64,000 bases of DNA, from assembly GCA_036874045.1 (NCBI GenBank), contig CM072340.1:9377001-9441000 (forward strand). The letters are read 5' to 3'. The notes beneath the pieces were generated by a model. The model saw nothing but the letters and a program-made list of their open reading frames with translations, was not told the DNA's origin and made no database searches. The translations under genes and the position numbers were made by a program. Shown in pieces: positions 1-11,564 of this stretch. The stretch's first letter is position 1. Every line of letters begins with the position of its first letter. This DNA is from Cymodocea nodosa. Its lineage: Eukaryota; Streptophyta; Magnoliopsida; Alismatales; Cymodoceaceae.

Positions 1-130
1 TTCTCTCCTCCCAAAGTTGGTAAGAATTGAGGACTAATCTCCAATTTTTTCCTTTCTTGTAAACATAGTATTTTGATTTGATGTCCCTTCGCCATGTTTC
101 CCCAATCAAGTTTGCTTTGCAGGTGAGAGA

Positions 131-410
131 AATGTGATTTGGGAGTGTAAAATGTGGAACTTGGTTTCTAGATCTAATGTTGAAGTTGAGTATCGATTCA
201 TAGCCTAGGTTGCTTGTCAAATGATGTGGTTCAAATCACTTCTATACAAACTTAGTTTTGCAATTTAGACTCTTATTTCCATGCATTGTGACAATCAACT
301 TGCTATCTTTATAGTTAATAACCTTACATTTTATGAGGGCACCAAACATATTGAGGTTGATTATTATTACATTTGTAACATGGTTATGAAGGATTTATCA
401 CATGACTCAT
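131..410 (+). mobile_element. Ty1/copia RNase H remnant
   Basis: Read on the + strand, this gives a decayed copia RNase H end: a VSRSNVEVEYR-like block, then HCDNQLAIFIVNN and the TKHIEVD block. These match the copia RNase H signatures around the TEAEY glutamate and the CDN aspartate. Two in-frame stops interrupt it and no LTR is recognisable nearby, so it is a dead fragment. It lies in an intron just upstream of the first J-protein exon seen here. Confidence 0.75.
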
Positions 411-588
411 CACATGCACGCACACATGCACAACAATATTCATTCTCTGTCTAATCACTCTTTTCCACATCTTTCATGGTTTATAATTAAATCCATGACC
501 TTATGTGCTACAATTTGTGAGTCCTTGCATCTTGTCTTATTTTATCCATGCAGTCTAACATATGGTATTTGAATGAAATGGACTGCAG

Positions 589-662
589 AGGAACTTAGAG
601 CAAAGAGGAAGAGGGAATTAAAAAAGGATAATGCTTCTAAAATTAAGTCTTTGGTAGATGAG
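589..662 (+). CDS. J-protein gene exon A
   Basis: The exon follows a TGCAG acceptor and ends GAG|GTAAAT. It starts in phase 1 and ends in phase 0, coding for ELRAKRKRELKKDNASKIKS and VDE. In plant homologues this block directly follows the J domain. An alternative acceptor lies near 553, but using it would run into an in-frame TGA at 570-572. Confidence 0.85.
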
Positions 663-3600
663 GTAAATGATAGTTTTATCATTGTTTAATTTCTTATTTT
701 CTGTTTACTGCATCTAGATCCTTGTTGTTCTATATTTCTGCTGCAATTTTTGAGAGTACTGCTCATCTTCTATTTTGAAACATTTCATATTTTTTGCTTT
801 TTCAGTTTGGCACGTATCCTTGGTAACATGTTAACGTTAGACATGACATCCTAACTACATGTCTTGAACCTAATCTAGTTCTGCATTCTGACCTTTGCAG
901 CATATGTGAGCACAAGTAATGTTACATTGCAATTCAAAATATTTTTTGAAACTAGGTCATGTCATCTATCCTTCCATCATATTATGGGTACCATAGTTCA
1001 TCGTATTATTAGATGGTTATTTTGAACGTTGCAGATGTGATTTTGATGTTTAAATTCCTTGCCTTTTTACAACTGATTCACTACTTACGTGAATTGCTTT
1101 CTTCATCGCTTGGTAATCCTATTGGAAAATATGCATGTATAACTAATTTCTAATCAACATCATTGTTGTAAAAAATATAAAATGACTGTTTAAATGTTAT
1201 AAGCATTTTTTATCCCAACCATTTAGTTTTTTGGAAAAATGGTTCGTGAAAATGCTTTTTTTCCATTTAAACAGCCATTTTCCTGTTGACTATTTAATGG
1301 CCTTTTCTGTTTGTACTTTTAAATTGTCATCATTGACATAATTTCACTGTTTTGATGCTTTACTTTGTTATTTAAAACTTAAATTATGATTTTCGTATAG
1401 TTATTTATGTTGAAGGAATTGTTCTTAACTAATAAACATACATATTTAAAATATGTTGTTAAAATATATTTTATGTAATTGTATTAAAATCTACGACAAC
1501 AATCAATCCATCCATGTCTTAAATCTTCTATGGAGTCACATGAATCCTTTTCTTCATTTATTTCTATCTATAATTAAATTTTCCTTTGAATTAAAAGTTA
1601 CCTTGCAACTACTTATCCGAGCCTTTTCACATATAAGGAAAGATTCTTTTGTTGACTTCCTGTTTGGGAGTATCTTAACTTTCCTGAATGGTTTAAATAC
1701 TTATTTTGCATTATATGAAATCTTATAGAATTACAAACTCAACTAAATCAGATTGAACTAGATATGCAGAACTTTTGGGAGAGGTGGCTTGACAAAATCA
1801 AGAAGAAATTATGGTGTACCATTCTTCATGTTGTTTGGTGGCAAAGGTGATTAAAAAGAAATAGCAAGATCTTCCGTAACTCCTACAATGATCGGTTCTT
1901 TTGGTCCAAGGTGGTTACATATGTGGTGGCCTAGACAGAGACATGGTGTGATGGTGCTGTCATGTCAGATATAGAGAGTGGCAAGATTAGAGACTATTGC
2001 AACTTTATGATTTATTTTGACTACTTGCGTTTTTTCCTTATTACCTTTACTATATTATTTCCTTTTTTGGTTTCCTCCTGAAACCCTTTATGTTTTTTGT
2101 TTGGTTTTCTCAGCTTACTTTCCAGCTTGTGTAGACCCCCTCGTATTTTTTGTTTTTAACATTTTTTCCTTTTGCCGCTCAAAAATGATTTTACAGAATT
2201 ACTGAAATTTTTTTGGCTTATATCATTTGTTGTGTGTATGCATGAAGTAGGGATTAAGACAAAGAAGATTAGATGAATGAAGAAAGAGTTCTTTAATACC
2301 TATATTTAAGAATAAGGAAAACACACAAAATTGTAATAATTATTATGGTATTAAGTTAATAAGTCATATTATGAAATTATGGAAAAGGGCAATTAAGGAA
2401 ATATTAAGACATGTAATTAAAATTATAGAAAATTGATTTGAATTTATGAATCATAGAAAAACTTATGATAAAGTATCTAGAAACCTATTGTGGTGGACTT
2501 TAGAAATAAAAAGAGTATCCATTGAATATATTAATATTATATAGGACAAATATGAATAAGTAGTTCTCCTTTGGTTAGTGAGGTTGACGTGATGGTTTGC
2601 CTATTATGGCGAGTGCATGGGACTTTGTTAGGCAAGGAGCACCTAATGTTTCATAGAACAAAGGTATTTGGAAAACTTTTATTCCAACCAAAATTTCCTT
2701 TTTTCTTAGGAGATGGTATTGGTAGGTTTTACCTATAGAGGAGCTATTTTGATGTTGTAGCTCTTCCTTGGCATCTATGTGCTCCTACTGCAAATTTAAC
2801 GTAGGTTTGGATACTACAAACCATCTCTTTACTAGTCTTATTCCAAAGATGGGTGTGATCTCACTCTGACATCTAGATTGGTGGTGCCATTGCACAGAAG
2901 CATTGGATCACTTTGTCTTTACTGTATAATGGAAAGAATTCTAGTTTGAATTTTCAAAAATTCCTTGTAGCCTTGATTATGTGGGAATTATGGAAGGTTA
3001 GATGCAAGGTTTTTATGGAAGATGCCAAAAAGGATTTTGGATGTATTCGCTAGAAGGTCTCTTCATCCATCTTGGCTTTTTTTAATTCTTTTTGGTAGGA
3101 TAATCAAGTGACTTATTGTTCGACTATGTAGATTGCCTAGTCCGAACTAGTGAAGTTTCGTTTTAAGCTTAATATGGATAGAGCTACTTCTGGCAGTTTG
3201 ATTGCTTGTGTTGTTGTTGTCTATGATAAGGATGGTGAACTAATTGTAGCTTCTTGTGATTTCCTTTATACTTCTATGTAATTTGGTAACATATCTTGAG
3301 TTGCGCACCAGGCTTATCAAGTTGCTAACTCCCTTGCCTATTATGGTCTCTTGAAGATTCATCATGTTTGGCATCATATGGACAAATCCCCCACTTAATT
3401 CTGTAGTACACTTCTTTTGGATAAATGGGGAATTCCAAACTGTCACAATTAATTTTTGCCTCTAGTCTTCTCACTCTAGATTTTTCAAGTGGTTATGAAA
3501 TCTCTATGGACTTCATGGTATTTGTTGATGTTGGTTCCATTGATTTATTTGTAGTCTCTTTGTATCATGTTGACAAATTGTCTAGAATGAGATCCAGCTT

Positions 3601-6600
3601 CTTAGTTCCACCACATGGTCAAGTGTTCTTGGTTGCACCTATGGTTTTATGGTCTCTCCCAACTGTGTTGTCAAAGTTTCAGTCCGCCAATCTGGTCATT
3701 CTTAGGTATTTTCTCTAGTTGCACCAATTCAATATCTTCAAACCATTGAGGTGTCATGTTGTTCGAGGTCTTTCTACTTTGGTTGCACCTTTTTATTGTT
3801 GTGGTTTAATCGATCAATTTTTAGTTATCAATTTCATTGCCTTAATTCTTATGGTGATTTTTGATGGTTTACCAACATTTTGTTGGCTCCTCCAAATTTT
3901 CAATGAGGTCTTCGCTAATTATTCCTAGGTTCCACTTATTTCTCGAGCGATTTTTCAAGTGGCTTCATCGTACTGGACTATCAAAGTTGTAAGGTTTATT
4001 TTCCTAGTCTCCAGAGCTCTTTGATCCCATTGATTGTCGACATTTTCAGTTGCTTACTTGGTTACATTATGTGGTCTCCTTGATTGCACTCAATCCGATT
4101 TGGCGGTTGTACCAATTGTCGGTGTGCTCTTTAGTTTGATCGTTCGATTTGACTCTCTCTGATGTGTTAGATTTTTTGATTGCCTCTCCGGTTGCACCAT
4201 TGTTTAGGTGCCTTGTTGGTTTCTCTAGATTATGGTCTCTTCGTTCCAATTTTGTATTGCTCTTCTTGTCAGGTATCACTAATGCCATTGGCCTTTTGTA
4301 TGGTTTTATCATTTTTCTTTCTCTTTCCTATTTTCATTTATTTTCATCTTTGCTTGTCAGGTTGCACTTTCCAATCCTCCTCCCTCTCACTTTCTCTCTT
4401 TGCCTTTTCTTTTATTTGTTTTGCACTTTCTTCCCTTGTTGGTTGGATTTAGGTCCTTTGGTGACTTAGATTTGTCCTTTCATGTAATCCCTTTTAATTT
4501 TTGTAGGCACCTAACTGCTTGATGAATAAAATTGGGTTAGACTTTTCAAAAAAAAAACAAATAAGTAGTTACTAGTGTTAAAATTATAAGAGGAGAAATT
4601 AGAAATTTTCCAATAGATAGGTTTATACTAAATGTTTTCTTTAAATTTGTATTTATTTGTCTTGTTTATATATGAAGTAACTAAGAAAATCCAAAGAGAA
4701 ATACTTTGATGTATGTTATTTATGGATAACATAGTTTTAGTTAATGAAAGTAAGTTAAGAATTAGTTCTAAATTAGAACTATAGAAAGATGTCTTTAACT
4801 CCAAAGGATTTAAATTGAGTAGGTCAAAAATTAAATATATGAAATGTAGATTCAACAAAAATAGGAATAATGATAAAGGTATATACTTAAATAGCCACAA
4901 TATTCATAAAAGTAAAACTTTTAAATATTTAGGATTTATAATAAGTAGTAATGGTGAAATTATAGAGGATGCTATTTATAGGATTAAAGTAGGATAGATA
5001 AAGTGGAGAGATATTTTTAAAGTGTTATTTGATTTGTAACATTTGCATTTGTAACTTCAACTTCTTATATTTGGTTATGTTTTACAATCTATCATTTTGA
5101 GCTATAAAGTATAGCTAGAAAAATATCAATTTTATAGAATTTTCCTTTCAATTTAAAGGTATCTTCTATTACCTAATACTTTAAAAGCATTTTTCCACTT
5201 ATCTTATCTTATGGATAATGTTTTCTATAATTTTTTCATTGCTATTTATTATAAATCATAAGTGTTTAAGAGTTTTACTTTTATGAATCTCATGATTATC
5301 TAATTATATACTTTTATCATTAGTCCTATTTTTATTAGACCTACACTTCGTATATTTAGTTTTTGATCTATTCAATTTAAATCCTTTGAACTTTAAAGTA
5401 TTTCTCCATAATTCTAATTTAAAACTAATTATTATTTTACTTTCATCTACTAAAATTATATCACTAGCAAATAGCATATTTGAGGGCACTTTTCATCCAA
5501 TTTTTGTAGTTATTTCATCCATAACTAAAAAAAATAGATATAAATTTTTAGTGAGGACCCTTGGTGTGAACCTATGTCTATTGGAAATTCTTTAATTCTT
5601 CCTCCTATAATTTTAATACTAGTAGTTACTCTTTCATACATGTCATCTATAATATAAATATATTCAATGGATGGTCATTTTCTTTCTAAAACCTACCATA
5701 ATAAGTTTCTAGGTACTCTATTATAAGCTTTTTTAAAATTAATGAAAAAATATGGAGGCTTTTTTCTTAACTCTAAAATTTTTTCTTAATTGTATAAGTA
5801 AATGAATAATTTTCAAGTTGACCTATTCAACATTAACCTAAATTAATTTTCTTTGATTTTAATTATATACCTTAGTATTTTCTCAATTACTTTATTATAA
5901 GTTCATAGTATGACTCACTAACTTAATACCATTGTAATTATTATTATTTTTGTATCTTTCATATTCTTAAATACAAGTATTAAAGAGTGTTAAGATCAAT
6001 TTACTTCATTAGGAGGGTCAATAGTAAATAATACTACAATTTATCTACATGAGATATTCACAATTAATCACAATGTACAAAAGATTTATATTAGTTCCTT
6101 AATTGGGTATGTCTACTTCACAAGTTATTAAGGTTGTATTTTCATTAATACCATATTTGGTGTTGTTATGAGTTAACACCCAACATTTACAATATAGTAT
6201 TTTGTTAGGATCGTATGGATTTACTAGAGGAAGGGGCGAATGGTGAATCATGATAGAATTTAACAATTTCAAAGAGTTTAAATCTTATGCATGCATAGAC
6301 AATTAAAACTATAATGAATCTTGCAGATAAAGTAGGAAATAAAAATATACAGAGAATTTTTAGGTGGATCACTTAAATGACTATTCCACCTCCAAGGCAC
6401 AACTTGACTTTCACTATCTCTATCATTTACAATACTTGCTTTATGGTAGAAGTAAGAATCAACTACAACTTAAGTTTTTTGGTTGTAGCTTTAACCAATA
6501 ATGCTTGAAGTTTTTGGATACAAACTTTTAAAGCCAATTAGCTTTTCTTCAATTAGAGTTTTGTACAGAGAGCTTTTAACACTTGAAATTTTTTAAGAAA

Positions 6601-9600
6601 TATTCTCTAAACTTGAAGTGATCATGATCTGCAATGATTCTAGATTTTCTCTTTTTCAACTCAATTGCTCTCACCATATGTATGTATATGATAATTGTTA
6701 TTTTGTTACAATCATTGATCTCTCTTTATATTGAGAAGTGCAATGATCGAATTTCTTTTAATGCTATGAAGTCTAATGTATTTATTGATCTATTAGTCTT
6801 AAAGATAGTAAGTTACTATTTGATTGACTGTCAAAAATCTTCTAAATTCGATTTTCTTTTAGGTTGTTAAGTTACTGCTAACTTAACAAGTGATTCTTCC
6901 TTTTCTTTTATATGTACACGTTGAGTTATACTAACTCGATAAGTTCTGTCACATGAAATTCCTTTCTATACACAAATTTATAGCCTTAACATTTTCTCTC
7001 TTTAAATCATTAAGTTGTTAACTTAATGAGTTCTTACTCATTAAGTTACTAACTCAACGAGTTGTGTATGTGATATATGCTAACTTAATGAGTTGTGCAT
7101 GTAAGATCTGTTTAGTCTTTTAAATACACGTTGAGTTAATAACTCAATGAGTTGCATTACCTTGTAAGTTTGTAAATACACGTTGAGTTACTTAACTGAA
7201 CAAGTTCTTTCTTCTGTTTTGTCATATGATCTTTTAAATTGACTATACGTACTTCTTACTAACTCAACGAGTTTTGTTGCTTTTAAACCTGTAAGTGTAC
7301 GTTGAGTTACCTAACTCAACAAGTTCTTCCTTCTATTTTTATTCATTAAGTTATCTAACTCAATGAGTTATTCCTTAACTTAATGAGTTCTTTTAGAGTT
7401 CTTTTAACTGTATTGAGTAACATCCGTCTGACTTATTTCATTTTTATTTGACTTTGACGTTTCATCTATATTTGTAAAATACATCTAAATTCCTTACATA
7501 GATTTTTGTATTATCAAAATACAAATGTTCTAACATATTTTTCTAGGATAGTACTTAACCTTTATAAATTGTTTTTAAATCTCTAAAGAGCACATCTTGT
7601 GTTTTTGGGTTGAAATACAACAACCTAACAACCCTTATGATTTTTTGGTCAAAACACAACAAATCAACAAGTCTTATTTTTTTGTCAAAATACAACAAAC
7701 CAACACAAACTCCTTAAATCTCAAGGAGTTCCTTGCGCTTTATGGTTAAAACACAACAAACCAACCCTCCTTAGTCACAAAGGAGGCTTTCACCAATACG
7801 TAGTGAAACTCACACTAACTATTACAATAAATATGCTTGCACAATTACAAATCAAGACTTACAATCCAACTATGAAGTGCTCTTACTCTAGAGGAGTAAA
7901 CTTGAATGTCAAAGCACTTTGAATTCGATGAGATTTGAACCATGGGAGCACTGTGAAGCTTTGAACATTTTCTTCAAGGTCATAAGTGAGAATCTTCAGT
8001 TTGCAAGATCTCTAAAATTTGTGAAGGGGTTCTTATTTATAAACTCTAGGTCTAACAGCTAGTTTTTGCCATGAATTTGGAGGTGTTAATCCATTTTAGT
8101 ACAAATCTAGTTTTTATTTAGAACTTATATACAATCGTTAATCTGATTTCATGGTTTGAAATTTACTATCCCAGGTTTTTCTTAATCGTTAATCCAATTT
8201 TCACAATGTTGATCCATTCTAGAACAGAAGCTTGGGTGTTTCTAGTACTGTTAGTCTGAAAGTTGAGTTTAATTTTTACCATCCTGGAAGTGCATGTCCG
8301 ATTTGAAAGATTAGTGGTCCGTTCACAGATAGGTTCAATTGATATCCCAGGTGACCGGATGTGTAGAATAGGTACTTGATTTGAGGAATTGGTTGTCCAT
8401 TCAAGAGGGGATCTTGCCGATGTTCTAAATGTTTTAGGTAAATATTGAATGAACATCCAATTTTGGTAAATCGGTGGTCTGTTTAGGAAGGGGTTTTGTT
8501 GATGTTCTAAGTGTTTTGGATAGGTATGGAACAGGCATCTGACTTTGGCAAATTAGTGGTCCGTTCAGAAGTAAGTTCAGCCCAAGTTCTAAGTGTTCTA
8601 GATCTTCATCCTTCAAAGTCAACACTATATGGAACGGGTGTCCAATTGAGCGACATATAATACTCAACATTCTTTGTAAATACTTCTTCCCTTGGTCTTT
8701 AAATTAAGCTTGAGTCACAGTCTTTAAGCTTTAAGACTTCTTCTTCAATTTACCTTCGTCTTCAGCACTACTTTTTGAATCATTCTCTTTCATCTTCAAT
8801 TGAACCTTTTGCTTCTTGCTTCTTTATTGTTCTTTTTTAGAATATTTCTTGAATGTAATTTCATTTGTCAACGTAATCTCATCAATCCCTACTTCTTTAT
8901 GTTTCTTGATTTATACAATTTTACATATATTAAGTTTTTTGTTATCAAAACCAATAGAGACCCTAATAAAGAGCTCTTTGTCCATTCATTTGGCATCTTC
9001 TTTGTCTTTAAAATTATATTAAAAAGCTTAGTTAATCATTTAATCCATACTTATGTTTTATAGAATTTTTTCTTTTCTTTTACTATCTTTTGTACATCTT
9101 CATTTCACCTTCAACTTTATTTACCTAATAAAGCTATTTCACAAAACTCCTAAAATTTTCATAGCGATCTTTTTATATAAGTAGTCATTTATTTCCAAAA
9201 TTTATTTACCTCTATCTAGTTCTCATATTTTTTCTTTTAATAAGTCATCTCTAAATATCTTTTTCTTTTCACATTTTAGATTCCACTACCTAATTCTTAG
9301 ATTCTTATTTACTTGTCTTTTTTCCTAATCTTGATATTAAGTTAAGTTTTCTTATAAAATAACATTACAATCTTTACATATTCTTTGATCTATTTTCTAG
9401 TATGTAAAAAGATTATTTGACTAGTATTTAAACCACTTCCAAATGTTATTAAATGTTCTTTTTTCCTAAAATAAGTGTTAGTTACTAAAAGTTCTCAAGC
9501 CATGCTAATGTTTAAAATTGAATTTCTCTTTTCATTTCTATTATCAAAATCAAATCCTCTAGGTTTTTTTTTATATCCTATATTTTGCTCTCCACATGAT

Positions 9601-11354
9601 TATTTAAATTCCCTCTAATAAATAGCTTTTCACTGGTAGGTAAGCTAAAACTGAACTATCCAAATCTTCCCAAAATTTATATTTAATAGTTTCTCTTAAA
9701 ATTATTTGTAGTGTATATACACTAATTATATTAATTATCTTATTTGCTATTACAAACTTAATCATTATTATTCTATCTTTTATCCTTATCTCAACAACTT
9801 CATCTCTTAAACTTTTATCAACTATTATTCCAAGCTTCCTTAAAATATTTTTTGTTTGACCAAAATTAGAGTATTTGTGCATATTTTCCATTGGAAAACA
9901 AATTCGTTTGATTTCCATCACAAGCTTTATTTTCCGCAGCATATACACAAACAATATGTGCAATAAGTGAGCATCGTCGACAGTGTAGTGCAACACTTGC
10001 AGGGCATCTTTTATTGAATTTAATTGTTAACCTTTTTATATTTGTTAGTTTTTTCCCTGCCTCATAAACAGTGCTATTGTTACTGTTAAATACCATGCAG
10101 CCCTAAGTCATCTTGGAATTTTCAATTGTTGTGCAATGTGAACTTGAATTCTACAAACAGGGGAAGTATGAACACCAGTACGAACAATCAGTAGAATTCC
10201 AACAGCTGCTAAAGCAGAAAGTGCGGGAGATACTTACTGAACAAGAATGGCGTAGGAGAAAAATGCAAATGAGGGTATTCTAGGATCCAATTCAATATAT
10301 TTTTTGAACTTGCAATTTTCCCTGTTATGGTTGTATGGAATTTAAATTTATTTTAGTTTCTCTTTCATAGATATCAGAGGAAGAAGGGAGATTAAAGAAG
10401 GATGAAGAAGAAACAAAGGAGATGTGGAAAAGAAAGCGTGAGCATGAAGAGCAATGGGAAGGAACGAGAGAGCAACGGGTACTTTCATATTTTGGAAATT
10501 CAGCACTTTCATTGTTTTTAGTTTTTACAAGTTAAATTTTTTATGGTAATAATATAACTTCCACAGCAAGTTATAAACTAGATACATCTTCTAAGGTGTA
10601 AATTCTTAACTGTCAATTACTTAGTTATTTGGGTTATATTCCATTGATGTGAAGTCACCCATGGTTTCTACGAATAGAAAAGAAAAATTTTCTGATATCC
10701 ATCATCTCTCACAAAAAATAACTATCTTTTTGGTAGTTACAAGTATTTATTCCTAAATTTAAATCTTACCATCTATGTATTTAAATGAATTGTTAGGATT
10801 GAAAGATTTTGGTATCCAAGAAAATTTTGTGGTGCCCACCAGACCCTTCCATAAAAAAATAGTTCAGGATAATCTTCTTCACTGTAAATGTAACGTGGAC
10901 CACCTACGATGTCTAGTCTTGTGGAGGTTTTCTGTGGTAAAGTACGTATTCTCCCAACCAGGAAAAACCTGTGAATCGCTGATTCTTCCCTTTCATTCCT
11001 GGAATAAAAGCAGTGCGGCATCCACTCATTGCTGGTGGTGTCTAGAACGGAGATGTTCCCTCCCTATGGTCATGAAGTCCATTATCTGTTGCTTAGGAAA
11101 CATTATCTAACATCCCCCTGCTTTTTGCCCATTTTCAGGTTTCCAGTTGGCGAGATTTCATGAAAACTGGCAAGAAGGTGGAAATATTTTCTAGCTAACC
11201 GAGACAAAAAAAGTTGTACGATAGATTTAATATCTAAAAATGAGACCTCGTCTTTGATTTGTATCAGGGAAAGAAAGGGGAGATACGACCACCAAAGCTG
11301 AAGACCGAGGATCCAAACAAGTCCTATGTACAGAGGCCAGTGAAGAAGGGATGA
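589..11354 (+). CDS. DNAJC8/SPF31-type J-domain protein, C-terminal five exons
   Basis: This is the C-terminal half of a plant homologue of DNAJC8 (SPF31), a J-domain protein linked to the spliceosome in animals. Five exons (589-662, 10161-10274, 10371-10478, 11139-11177, 11268-11354) join in frame at GT/AG borders. They give a charged, helical Lys/Glu/Arg-rich tail with blocks ELRAKRKRELKKD, REILTEQEWRRRKMQMR, ISEEEGRLKKDEEETKEMWK, SSWRDFMKTGKK and the terminal PPKLKTEDPNKSYVQRPVKKG, then TGA. The order and ending match the plant family as I know it. The J domain should lie upstream of the window. The reading frame shows no damage, so the gene looks functional despite a 9.5-kb first visible intron packed with retroelements. 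Spliceosomal function is inferred from the family. Confidence 0.9.
1756..2215 (+). mobile_element. L1-type LINE 3' remnant
   Basis: Translation gives the Trp-rich C-terminal signature of plant L1 ORF2: LWCTILHVVWW followed by KRNSKIFRN and a WSKVV block. This corresponds to the segment after the zf-RVT domain (usual form W..WWQLWKERNRRIF). Several stops are present. The downstream stretch to 2215 is pyrimidine-rich like an L1 3' UTR, but I see no clear poly(A) tail or target duplication. Confidence 0.6.
2555..2565. repeat. Target-site duplication, left copy (aataagtagtt)
   Basis: The 11-bp sequence aataagtagtt occurs here and at 4560-4570, exactly bracketing the L1 LINE. Removing one copy plus the L1 re-joins the RTE reading frame. 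Confidence 0.9.
2566..4559 (+). mobile_element. 5'-truncated L1 LINE with zf-RVT, RNase H and poly(A)
   Basis: This is about 2 kb of L1-type LINE. In order: a zf-RVT-like region (IPTKISFFLRR, then cysteine-rich SMCSYC, about 2660-2900); an RNase H-like domain (about 3150-3400, KFRFKLNMDRATSGSLIA then VVYDKDGELIVAS); a long pyrimidine-rich 3' UTR (about 3430-4530); and a poly(A) tract at 4548-4557. An 11-bp target duplication flanks it. Frameshifts and stops show it is dead. The hydrophobic ORFs at 4149-4469 are a by-product of the T/C-rich UTR, not membrane proteins. Confidence 0.85.
4560..4570. repeat. Target-site duplication, right copy (aataagtagtt)
   Basis: Right partner of the copy at 2555-2565, directly after the L1 poly(A) tail. 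Confidence 0.9.
5165..5987 (-). mobile_element. RTE-type LINE, 3' half (RT)
   Basis: On the - strand this gives the RTE reverse transcriptase: IPVFKNMKDT at the upstream edge, a YNGIKLVSHTMNL block, LFFLVMDEI, and the catalytic region as MLFASDIILVDES. FADD is mutated to FASD, so it is inactive. The rest of the same copy (endonuclease to the NEWTKSSL block) continues at 8969-9960, after an inserted 3-kb element. It faces the + strand RTE copy ending near 5035, so the two 3' ends converge. Confidence 0.85.
5988..8968 (+). mobile_element. Non-autonomous LTR-type element inserted in the RTE LINE
   Basis: It starts TGTTAAGATC and ends GACCCTAATA (imperfect inverted termini of TG...CA type). It is flanked by a 5-bp repeat, aagag (5983-5987 and 8969-8973), and splits an RTE reading frame exactly. 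No protein-coding domain is visible in 2981 bp. A second TGTTAGGATCG start near 6207, followed by a tagaggaaggggcgaat stretch, resembles the 5' terminus again, so the element may contain a nested or duplicated LTR end. Positions 6850-7400 hold an array of short palindromes. It is either a solo LTR or a LARD-like element; orientation is tentative. Confidence 0.7.
6850..7400. repeat. Array of gttgagtta/taactcaac palindromes
   Basis: Repeated short inverted pairs of the form (c)gttgagtta...taactcaacgagtt and aacttaatgagtt...ctcattaagtt occur at irregular 30-80-bp spacing, many with short loops. At least eight pairs can be counted by eye. The same motif recurs in the gypsy LTRs between 12.8 and 51.4 kb. 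Confidence 0.8.
8969..9960 (-). mobile_element. RTE-type LINE, 5' half (endonuclease)
   Basis: The - strand reading gives an RTE apurinic-endonuclease-like domain: LGIIVDKSLRDEVVEI, KIINIISVY, then KFWEDLD near 9650. This is followed by an ELLVTNTYFRKK block, and near 8969-9050 by the start of RT (LTKLFNIILKTKKMPNEW). It stops at the inserted element and resumes at 5987, where the next RTE block (IPVFKN) begins. Multiple stops are present. The 5' boundary (about 9900-9960) is approximate. Positions 9961-10160 hold nothing recognisable. Confidence 0.8.
10161..10274 (+). CDS. J-protein gene exon B
   Basis: A 114-bp, 38-codon, phase 0-0 exon after acceptor ACAAACAG and before donor AGG|GTATTC. 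It codes for GKYEHQYEQSVEFQQLLKQK and VREILTEQEWRRRKMQMR, the conserved middle of the family's helical tail. Confidence 0.9.
10371..10478 (+). CDS. J-protein gene exon C
   Basis: A 108-bp, 36-codon exon after acceptor CTTTCATAG and before donor CGG|GTACTT. It codes for ISEEEGRLKKDEEETKEMWK and RKREHEEQWEGTREQR, almost all charged residues and strongly helical or coiled-coil-like. Confidence 0.9.
11139..11177 (+). CDS. J-protein gene exon D (39 bp)
   Basis: A 13-codon micro-exon between acceptor CATTTTCAG and donor AAG|GTGGAA, coding for VSSWRDFMKTGKK. It is too short for ORF finding but in phase with both neighbours and matches the family's SSWRDFM motif. The preceding 660-bp intron has no identifiable content. 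Confidence 0.88.
11268..11354 (+). CDS. J-protein gene last exon
   Basis: It starts after acceptor GTATCAG and codes for GKKGEIRPPKLKTEDPNKSY and VQRPVKKG, ending at TGA 11352-11354. The terminal PNKSYVQRP motif is the hallmark end of the plant family. No AATAAA signal is obvious in the 210 bp that follow (11355-11564), which are probably 3' UTR. Confidence 0.92.
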   Translation, partial: GKKGEIRPPKLKTEDPNKSYVQRPVKKG

Positions 11355-11564
11355 CATGCGAGGTCCCCTCTACGTAAACGTGCAACCAGATAATTGGTAA
11401 TCATCCTTGTGTAATTTTAGAAAGGTCAAAAGATTGAGAGTATGTTGGCGCTTTTGCGTCATCACGATGCCATTTGTTGTACCGATTGCTCCTCCAAAAG
11501 AAGCACAGGTCCTTGTGATGTATCACCAACCATGCTCCCTCCTTTCCCGTTTCAGATGAACTTT

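Larger units (their letters stand above)
2238..5035 (+). mobile_element. RTE-type LINE reverse transcriptase, split by an L1
   Basis: Two pieces of one RTE-clade non-LTR element: 2238-2565 and 4571-5035. The first reads like RT motifs before the catalytic centre (PIFKNKENTQNCNNYYGIKL, TYDKVSRNLLWW). The second covers the region after (SVKIIRGEIRNFPID, the FADD box, a SRSKIKYMKC block and FKYLGFIISSNGEI). At the catalytic box near 4713-4732 the usual FADD reads FMDN, so the enzyme is dead. The reading continues across the inserted L1 once one copy of the target duplication is removed. The 5' end is truncated. Confidence 0.85.
663..10160 (+). other. 9.5-kb intron loaded with retroelements
   Basis: This is the gap between exons A and B of the J-protein gene. 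It contains an L1 remnant, two RTE LINEs in opposite orientation, a full L1 3' end and a 3-kb LTR-type non-autonomous element, each listed separately. Positions 663-1755 are AT-rich with no recognisable gene or repeat; the short hydrophobic ORF at 1453-1728 has no family resemblance. Confidence 0.85.

Noticed and set aside
1453..1728. Hydrophobic 91-codon ORF as a possible membrane peptide
   Set aside because: It lies in an AT-rich intron with no family resemblance; T-rich DNA produces such ORFs by chance.
4149..4469. Hydrophobic ORFs resembling a multi-span membrane protein
   Set aside because: They overlap each other in the pyrimidine-rich 3' UTR of an L1 LINE just before its poly(A) tail.
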